64,000 nt of DNA. Source: Triticum aestivum (taxonomy: Eukaryota > Streptophyta > Magnoliopsida > Poales > Poaceae). This document shows positions 56,835 through 64,000 of this stretch, piece by piece (the first letter of the stretch is position 1; every line of letters starts with the position of its first letter). The notes under the pieces are model-generated. The model was given only the letters and a program-made list of their open reading frames with translations. It was not told where the DNA came from and made no database searches. The DNA is taken from NCBI RefSeq assembly GCF_018294505.1, contig NC_057804.1, forward strand, positions 247,861,099-247,925,098, written 5' to 3'. The position numbers were made by a program, and so were the translations under genes.

Positions 56835-59625
56835 TGAGGTGAAATCCATCGACGATTGGGTCTAAAACCAATGCGGCGAATCTGCCGTGGCGGATGCTAG
56901 TGGGGTGGTCCCTGCGATCAAAAGTGATCGGGCAGGAGGACCATGGATTGAACTTCGGGGCAACTGGCTCCATCGCGTATACATCCCTGAGTGTACGCTT
57001 CCGCTCCCTTTTGGGTATGTGTGTTGCGTATATCATGTTCACCGTCCGTACCTGTGGGGGGAAACCCTTCTGTCCTCTATTGTTCGGCGGTCGGGTCTCT
57101 TCCTCGTCATCGCTATGTAGCCCCTTGTCATTGTTTTCGGCAATTAACTTGCCTGCCTGCTTGAATACCCAATAGTCCCTGTTGGTCTGGTTGGCTGGCT
57201 TTTCGGGGGTGCCATGTATCTGGCACGAGCGGTCGAGTATTCGGTCCAAATTGGACAGACCCGGAGTAGTTCTTTTGAATGGCTTTTTCCACTGACCGGG
57301 TTTAGAGCCTCTGAATCCGGCATTGACTGCCGTATCTTCACTATTATCACCGTTAATGCTGCGTTTCTTTTTGTTGCGACGCGACCTGCCATTATAGTCC
57401 TTGATATCCGGACTGCCATAATTTTTGCTGAGGTTTTTGCTGCGTGCTAGCCAGCTGTCCTCACCCGCGCAGAAGCGGGTCATGAGTGATGTGAGGGCTG
57501 CCATGGATTTCGGCTTTTCCTGTCCCAGGTGCCGGGCAAGCCACTCGTCGCGGATGTTATGCTTGAAGGCCGCGAGGGCATCCGCATCCGGACAGTCGAC
57601 GATTTGGTTTTTCTTGGTTAAGAACCGTGTCTAGAATTGTCTGGCCGATTCGTCTGGCTGCTGAATTATGTGGCTTAGGTCATCGGTGTCTGGTGGTCGC
57701 ACATACGTGCCTTGGAAGTTATCGAGGAATGCGGCTTCTAGGTCTTCCCAACTCCCAATTGACTCTGCTGGCAAGCTGTTAAGCCAATGCCGGGCAGGTC
57801 CTTTAAGCTTGAGGGGGAGATATTTGATGGCATGAAGATCGTCACCGCGGGCCATGTGGATGTGAAGGAGATAGTCTTCGATCCAAACCGTGGGGTCTGT
57901 TGTGCCATTGTAAGATTCAATATTCACGGGTTTAAACCCTTTGGGGATTTGATGATCCATTACTTCATCTGTGAAGCATAGTAGGTGTGTGGTGCCTCTG
58001 TACTGGGCGATATCACGACAGAGCTCAAAAGAGCTTTGTCTATTTTGTTTGGCCCGACCAGACTTACTGTGTCCGGCACGACGGTTATCGTCACGTATCA
58101 TGGGGCGCCCACGCAATCCATAGATCGATCTTGATTGTCTTACCTTATCCTCCAATATATCTCGCAAGTCCGGAGCATTCCCCTGTGGCCTTGTGCTTTT
58201 CGAGCGATGCCGGGGTACGGTTCTAGTGAAGGGCCTAGGGGCCTCTCTGTCGCGACCACGGGGTGGTCGATCAGCCGTATTGTCTGCTGGTGATGCAGGT
58301 TCATACGCCTCCTCCTCTAATCGGGGGAGCAGCTTGCGTTTAGGGTAGCTTTTGGAGGGGCGTTAGCTCATGCTCTTCGGCCGCGAGGACTTCAGTCCAT
58401 CTATCGGCTAGCAGATCTTGATCAGCTCTAAGATGTTGCTGCTTTTTCTTGAGGCTGTTTGCCGTGGCCATAAGCCTGCGTTTAAAACGCTCTTGTTCGA
58501 CGGGATCCTCAGGCACGACGAATTCGTCATCGTCGAGGCTTGCCTCGTCTCCGGAGGGAGGCATATAATCCTCTACCTCTTCTTCTGCCGCTCTCTCATG
58601 AGGGCTGGCGTCTCCGTCCTCCTGCGCTGAATCTTGCTGGAGTGGGTTGTCTTCAGCACTGTCTAGTGTGTTATTATCTCTGGTGCCGGAATCTTCATTC
58701 TTGCTGTGGCGGGATTTAGAGCGGCGCCGCTGACGCCGGCGCTTGGGCTGTTTCTTGGAGGGGTCATCCTCCGATGTTCCTTCGCCATTCCCATCCTTTG
58801 GGATATCCACCATGTATATGTCATATGATGAGGTGGCTTTCCAGTGCCCGATAGGCGCTGGTTCTTGGTCGTCTCCGGCATCGTCGTCCATACCGTCGAT
58901 GTCTTCGGAGTCGTAGTCTAGCATGTTGGTTAGATCATCGACAGTGGCTACTAAGTGGGTGGTGGGTGGGCTTTGAATTTCTTCATCGTCCGCATCCCAA
59001 CCATCCTGACCGCAGTCCAGCCAGGGCTCTCATGATAACGAGAGACACTTTAGCGAACTCAAGATGTCGCCGAAAGGTGAGTGTTGAAAGATGTCCGCTG
59101 CGGTGAACTCCATGACTGGTGCCCAATTGGATTTGAATGGAGGGGGCGCGGGAGGTTCGGAGTCCGGCAAGGAGTCCGGCACCTCGGAGTCACGAGCTTC
59201 ATAAGGGACAAGGTTAGTGTTCGGCTCTATCGCCATAGAGGTTGCAGCCCCCGAGGCGGCATCTAGCCATCCGTCCTCGATCTGCGCAGCCGGCTCCGAA
59301 TTGAAGATCGGAACGAGCTCGAGCGCGCCCTCCAGGGTACTGTCCAGCTGCAGAGCTAAATCATGCCCATCGTGACAGTGCGGCGCGCTTGGCTGTGGCT
59401 CGAATCCATCGAAGATCAAGTCCCCGCGGATGTCAGCCGTGTTCAAACTTCCAAATCTGACCTGACGGCCAGGGGCGTAGCTTTCGATCTGCTCCAGATG
59501 GCCAAGCGAATTGGCCCGCAGTGCAAAGCCGCCGAATACGAAGGTCTGTCCGGGGAGAAAGGTCTCACCCTGGGCTGCGTCGTTGATGATGATCGAAGAA
59601 GCCATCGAGCCTATCGGTGACGACA
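56835..59625 (-). pseudogene. gag of Gypsy element C
   Basis: From about 59625: an N-terminal part (GETFLPGQTFVFGGFALR) to a stop at 59030; an acidic and Arg/Lys-rich stretch (DDDAGDDQEPAP, KRRRQRRRSKSRH; 58924-58340); and the Retrotrans_gag core (ESYNGTTDPTVWIEDYLLHI, KGPARHWLNSLP, SWEDLEAAFLDNFQGTY; 58167-57631). After one in-frame TAG (57631) the C-terminal part follows (HIRDEWLARHL, LTSLMTRFCAGEDSWLAR, ending near 56840). I see no zinc knuckle. It has few stops and is the best preserved gag of this family here. Confidence 0.8.
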
Positions 59626-59633
59626 TAGAGGAA

Positions 59634-59652
59634 CTCTCAATGAAAGCACCAA
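59634..59652 (-). other. Primer-binding-site region of element C
   Basis: The element strand reads TTGGTGCTTTCATTGAGAG directly after the LTR, identical to F. Confidence 0.55.
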
Positions 59653-60124
59653 TGTCGGTGTCAAAACCGGCGGATCTCGGGTAGGGGGTCCCGAACTGTG
59701 CGTCTAGGCGGATGGTAACAGGAGACAAGGGACACGATGTTTTACCCAGGTTCGGGCCCTCTTGATGGAGGTAAAACCCTACGTACTGCTTGATTAATAT
59801 TGATGATGTGTGTTACAAGAGTAGATCTACCACGAGATCAAGGAGGCTAAACCCTAGAAGCTAGCCTATGGTATGATTGTTGTTCGTCCTATGGACTAAA
59901 GCCATCCGGTTTATATAGACACCGGAGAGGGCTAGGGTTACACAGAGTCAGTTACAAATGGTAGGAGATCTACATATCCGTATCGCCAAGCTTGCCTTCC
60001 ACGCCAAGGAAAGTCCCATCCGGACACGGGACGAATTCTTCAATCTTGTATCTTCATAGTCTTGGAGTCCGGCCGATGATGATAGTTCGGCTATTCGGAC
60101 ACCCCCTAGTCCAGGACTCCCTCA
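59653..60124 (-). repeat. 5' LTR of Gypsy element C (472 bp)
   Basis: Plus-strand ends TGTCGGTG and GACTCCCTCA. Pairs with 51670-52140. TATA-like TATATAAACC on the minus strand near 59915. Confidence 0.95.
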
Positions 60125-60415
60125 GGAGCAATTTCCTGTATCTGCGACTCGAAGGGGAGGCACGCCCTCCACTTCAAGTATGATGGTGCAGCAACTCTCT
60201 TCTTCAAGGTCTTCAGGGAAGACGACGGGCGCCTGGAGTGCTGCCCAGTGGGCGACCACAACTGCGGCGAGGCCCTCGGTGGTATACATGCCCTTGGCCA
60301 CGCCCGCGGCACCTCTAGCAGTGTCGGCACTTCCCCCATGACGAGCTCAAGCGATGAAGACTACGACGATCCACCATGCCGACATGCCTGGGTCAAGGAG
60401 GAGGACACCGACTAG
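60125..60415 (+). pseudogene. Antisense B3-like gene of element D, second part after C
   Basis: Reading from codon 60128 it gives AISCICDSKGRHALHFKYDG, then ATLFFKVFRE, the later strands of the B3-like fold (the F-x-Y-D-G pattern), and an acidic/serine-rich tail ending in TAG 60413-60415. The frame joins 51665 without a shift when C and one target-site copy are removed, so the gene was open across this point when C inserted. Binding residues cannot be judged. Function unknown. Confidence 0.6.
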
Positions 60416-60607
60416 GCGCCATGATGCCAGAGCCGACGCTCCATTGCTACTGCCACACATGGCCCACACCTCCTGAAGCACTCAATTGCCTTGGTGACGA
60501 ATTCTCGTGCGCCCGACACCTCGCGCCTTGCTTCTTTCTTGTGCAGGCGCACGTCAAAGCACGCCTTCAAGTGGTGCTCGAGGACCTCCCTCGTAGCACC
60601 TGTCAGG

Positions 60608-61054
60608 TCAGAGGCTAACCAGGTGGGAGCCTCCGAGCCTGTCCCGAGGGAGGCGCCAGGCATGCCTTCCTGTACGGGAGGCTGATGTGGGTGACGTCAA
60701 AGTTGATGAGCTCGGCGTGGTAGTTGTCTCACTTGCCGAATGTGACTGGGAGGCGTATCTGCCCCAGGGGATGGTGGAGCTGTTGGTCACCCGAGAGAAC
60801 AGCTTTGTTAGCATGAGTTGATCATAGGGCACCTGAAGCGTCTCGAACATCTCGACAGAAAGAACATTGAGCCCAGTGCCACCGTCGATGAGGGTCTTTG
60901 TGATGAGGATGTTGCCGATGGTGGGCGTGCAGAGCATGGGGAGCGTGCAGGCGGTGGCTGAACACTTGAGGTGGTCCTTGGAGTAGAAGGTGATGGCATA
61001 CTGCGACCACCTATGAGGATGAGCGGCCTCAAGCTTCGGGAGGGCCGTGTTCAC
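60608..61054 (-). pseudogene. Aspartic protease of Gypsy element D
   Basis: MNTALPKLEAAHPHRWSQYA and ITKTLIDGGTGLNVLSVEMF match E's protease. After about residue 95 the frame departs from E's sequence, a frameshift. Confidence 0.7.
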
Positions 61055-61059
61055 CTCAC

Positions 61060-62480
61060 GATTTTTTTTGAAGATGCAATGTCAGGTAGGGTCCTGGGCA
61101 CCACCTAGGATGCAAATGATCGGGCGATGTTCTTGGAAGCCCCCAGCCACATCATCCTACCGATTATCATCATTTCTACTTGGCGGCGGCAACGGACGGA
61201 GGCCGGCATCTCCCTAAGAATGGCCCTCATGAGGCAGGTCACGCCAAGGGCCGTCGTGAGGCTAATCCTGTTAGCGGTTCTCATGAGGCTAATCACGCCA
61301 GTCCTGATGAGGGTCGTGGTTGTCCTAGTGGCCTCCTCCACGGCCGTAGTCAAGGTCGCCGCGCTGGGGGCGGCAGCCAAGACGCTCATCACGGAGTGCG
61401 CTGAGCTCCTGGTAGTCGTTGGTGTTATGGCTGTGAACGTTGTGGAAGATGCAGAACGGGTGGTTGCCCCTGGGAGGTTCATCATGGTCATGTCCACGCT
61501 TCATCCCAGGCTCAGCTGCGAGCATGGCGGGTCCCTTGCGCTTTGCCTCCTTAGCCTTGGCCTTCTTGTTTTCAGGGTCAGCCTCCGGAAGCTCTAGGAG
61601 GGAGATGTGGTCTTCTTCAACCCTTGCACACTTGTTCGCCAGGTTGAACATCTCCAAGGCCGAGCACAAGTCCTTGTGGATAGCGAGCTCCTCTTTCATC
61701 TTGACATCTCGGACGCCATCGGTGAACACCGAGATGATGCCCTCCTCTGACGCCTTGGGGATCTTGAGGCGAACATTCGTGAAGCGCTGTATGTACTTGT
61801 GTAGGGTCTCGCCCGACACCTGCTTCACACGCCGCAGGTTGCCCACCACAAGGGCGCGATCACAAGTACCCTGGAAGTTGGTGATGAAACGCTGGCAGAG
61901 CTCGTCCCAAGAGGAGATTGATCCCTCCAGGAGGTGCAGGAGTTAGGAGCGTGCGCTATGTTCGAGAGCCATGGGGAACCAGTTCGCCATGACATTCTCG
62001 TCACTGTTGGCCGCGTTGATGCTTAGCGAGTAGAGCTGGAGGAACTCCGCGGGTTTGGGGGTGCGTCGTAGCGTACAGGCAAGTCTGGCTTGAACTTGTC
62101 GAGCCAGACGGTGCGACGCAACTCCAGGGTGAAGGCGCGGCAGCTCGCCGCACAAACGGGCGCAGCCCGCACAGGGGAGACCCTAGCTCCACGCCCACGC
62201 ACTGGCGCCTCTTGTGGCGCGCAGTATTGATGCTGGCATGGTGGCACTGGGAGCGCACGCGTCACCTTGTGGCCGCTGCACCACCTGGCAGCTTGCCTCA
62301 TCCCGTGCTGGCGCTCCGCGTGGCGGGTTGCATAGGGTCGCATCATGCCTGGGCTCTTGGTTGGTGCCACGTAGAGGAGGGGGAGGGGTTGCACCACAGG
62401 CTATGTCACCCGCCTAGGATGGCGGGGCACGGAGCGAGCGGGACGGCACACGGACCTCGCCAGTGGCGTTGACAAGCTCG
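61060..62480 (-). pseudogene. gag of Gypsy element D
   Basis: Minus-strand pieces are a TVWLDKFKPDLPVRYDAPPN segment near 62110; then a shifted LYSLSINAANSDENVMANWF part near 62020; and an open frame 61849-61325 (RVKQVSGETLHKYIQRF, FTDGVRDVKMKEELAIHKD, EMFNLANKCARVEED, GPAMLAAEPGMKRGHDHDEP). The core matches Retrotrans_gag. Frame changes at about 61850-62100 break it. Confidence 0.7.
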
Positions 62481-62856
62481 GCGATGCGGCCAAGCCAGTT
62501 GTCATAGCGGTAGTTGGCGGGATGGTAGCACAGCAGCTCGCACGCCATGAGCAGCGCAGCCTACGTGTTCGCGGGCCCGCGACGGACGTGGGAAGACGAC
62601 GCCATGGCGGTAGTGGGCGACGGAGTGGCGGTGCGGCTATCGCGCCGCATGAAGGGGTGCAGCGACGAATCATGCTGCTCATGAGCAGCAATGTCAGTGG
62701 CAGCGTTGGCTGCGGGAGAGGCAGAACAGCAAGGGTCCTCGCGTCCCACGGGCATCATCTGGGTGACGCGAGCAGCCCGGCGCTCGGCGTGCATCGTACA
62801 TGGGAGTGGCGAAGGAGAGACAAAGCGGAAGGAGAATTTCCACATGCCCCTACCTG

Positions 62857-62876
62857 GCATGCCAATTGTCGGATTC
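62857..62876 (-). other. Primer-binding-site region of element D
   Basis: The element strand reads ATTGGCATGCCAGGTAGGGG after the LTR; compare E at 22689-22708. Confidence 0.6.
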
Positions 62877-63134
62877 AGGGCTCCATAGACCCCAAGATGG
62901 ATCAAAGTCTGGGGCCTATATGAAAACCTCAACCAGCTCAAGTCTCAAGCTCGCCACCCCACAACCTAGCCTCATCGAGCTCGCGCAAATGGGCAAGAAG
63001 ATGAACACAATAGTTTACACAGGTTCGGGCCACTTTGCGGTGTAAAACCCTACTCCTGATTTGTGGTGGATTGGCCTCACGAGGAGGCTGAGGATGAACT
63101 AGTACAATGTGTGAGCTGCCTCGCGAGGACTCTG
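62877..63134 (-). repeat. 5' LTR of Gypsy element D, interrupted by CACTA M
   Basis: 258 bases match the first part of 50015-50884 (TGTCGGATTCAGG, CCACCCCACAACCTAGCCTC, GTAAAACCCTACTCC). The match is broken at 63135 by the CACTA terminus. Confidence 0.8.
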
Positions 63135-64000
63135 CACTACAAAAAAACCATGATGATACGTGTTTGTCATAGTAGGTCCCTTTTTTGTCATGCATGTACA
63201 TCCAAGACGATTTTATGAGCGAACTAAGATAGTCATACCCGTGTTGTCATAGAAGTTTTCCATGACAATACCAAAATTATCATCACGGAAGTGTCCACTT
63301 CCATGATGATAAATAGCACATCATGGAAGTGCTTTCGTCAAGGGTAACCTACATGTGGCATCCACCATAACGGGTCACCGTTAAGCTATCGGGTTGCAGT
63401 TTGGATCCAATAACCCGTTAACAGCCCGGACCAATGGGGATTCTCCATGTGTAAAATTATTATTGGCTGGAGGAAACACATGTCGGCTCCTCGGTGGGCT
63501 AGATGTCGTCCGTCCAATGGCGGAGACGTGCCTATGATACGTCGACACATGGTAGGGCCCAACAGAGGCCCATATAGGTTAAAAAGGCCGACCCGGTCAA
63601 AGGCCCGTAGTATTACCTCAGGTAGTAGCGGGCCAGCCCACTAACTCCCTATTTAAACATGGCCCATTTATGGCCCGAAGCCAGATCTGGCCCATTTATT
63701 ATTTGCCGAATATTTGGGTCCAATTACGGCCCAATGACATTTCAGCCTATTAGAGGCCCGATGTAGACATGGGCCCATTTCAGCCCGGTGTGTCTTTCGG
63801 CCTGGGAATGGCCCGTGCTTCCCATGGGTCATATATGGTCCGACACGACATCCACCCCTCTAATGGTAGTGATTAAGGTGGCAACATTTCATCCCAATGT
63901 GACTTTGGGCCTGTTAAAGGCATGACGTATAGTTCAGTTCGTTGATGCTCTATTAAGCTTTCGGCCTCTTAAAGGCCCATGATATCAGTGGGCCAACTAA
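63135..64000. mobile_element. CACTA element M, one end, continuing beyond the window
   Basis: Begins CACTACAAAAAAACC within D's LTR. The first 200 bases hold strong inverted repeats, and from about 63600 on there is an array of GGCCCA/GGCCCG motifs. Both are common in subterminal regions of Triticeae CACTA elements. The other end and the target-site partner (expected CTG, 63132-63134) are outside the window. No coding sequence in this part. Confidence 0.75.
63281..63331. repeat. Three-arm inverted repeat (hairpin) in CACTA M
   Basis: CACTTCCATGATG (63296-63308) pairs perfectly with CATCATGGAAGTG (63319-63331) over a 10-base loop. A third arm, CATCACGGAAGTG (63281-63293), differs from the right arm at one base and could pair with the same middle arm over a 2-base gap. 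Confidence 0.85.

Larger units (their letters stand above)
51670..60124 (-). mobile_element. Gypsy element C, complete, non-autonomous, nested in element D
   Basis: LTRs of 471 and 472 bp are flanked by a perfect target-site duplication GGAGC (51665-51669 and 60125-60129). Minus orientation follows from the purine tract complement after the left LTR and the primer-site region before the right. It carries gag and protease on its own strand and the antisense Transposase_28-like gene on the other, with no reverse transcriptase, RNase H or integrase. LTRs differ at about a dozen sites by eye (about 97% identity), the youngest datable insertion in the window. Confidence 0.95.
50015..63134 (-). mobile_element. 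Gypsy element D with antisense B3-like gene, split by C and cut by CACTA M
   Basis: The 3' LTR is 50015-50884, followed by the complement of a polypurine tract (GTAGCCCCCGGGCCC). The 5' LTR begins at 62877 and is interrupted at 63135. On its own strand it has gag (about 61060-62480) and protease (60608-61054). On the opposite strand it has a B3-like gene near the 3' LTR. No reverse transcriptase or integrase motif was seen. It belongs to the same family as E. Confidence 0.8.

Noticed and set aside
51358..60415. A functional host B3 transcription factor gene
   Set aside because: It lies inside an LTR retrotransposon, is split by an 8.5-kb insertion and has a frame break before the domain.
61127..61597. 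Plus-strand 156-codon frame in element D
   Set aside because: Shadow of D's gag on the minus strand.

Overview
This window is plant repetitive DNA, almost certainly from a large grass genome of the wheat/barley tribe (Triticeae). That call rests on recalled Triticeae-type LTR sequences (Gypsy LTRs of the TGAGGGAGTCC...GACACCGACA kind, an LTR beginning TGATACGTCC, Copia LTRs next to a GGTATCAGAGC primer site) and on CACTA elements. I see no intact host gene and no rRNA, tRNA or CRISPR. Nearly every coding segment belongs to a transposable element, and most are broken by stops or frameshifts.

Layout from left to right. The 3' end of a LINE with its poly(A) tail (1-1555) sits in the 3' end of a plus-strand Gypsy element (H, 3' LTR 2000-2447). 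A Copia fragment follows (I, 2448-3011). Minus-strand Gypsy element B (3012-16623) carries a complete nested relative, F (4511-12370). B is then cut by another LTR element, G (16624 to at least 20142). After poorly classifiable sequence (20143-22449) comes plus-strand Gypsy element E (gag and protease). E is split by Copia-type element J (23876-48543), J by Copia element K (27031-42443), and K by a 616-bp CACTA element, L (39172-39787). To the right, E is cut again by minus-strand Gypsy element D (50015-63134), which contains Gypsy element C (51670-60124). A second CACTA element, M, starts at 63135 and leaves the window. Target-site duplications are visible for C and L (perfect) and for F, J and K (one transition each).

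The most interesting content is cargo. B, F and C have lost reverse transcriptase and integrase. In that place each carries, on the opposite strand, the same intron-containing gene, with a TATA box, matching GT-AG introns of similar length and an N-terminal domain resembling Pfam Transposase_28. D, from a different Gypsy family, carries an unrelated antisense gene resembling a B3 domain, and C has inserted into its reading frame. J and K each carry an extra sense-strand unit with its own TATA-like box between the retroviral genes and the 3' LTR. J's LTR promoter, and its internal TATA, lie beside a dense array of a short palindrome (TCGGT-N3-ACCGA).

LTR divergence judged by eye fits the nesting: J is oldest, K and F intermediate, C youngest. 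All statements on family names are from memory of family features; nothing was searched.
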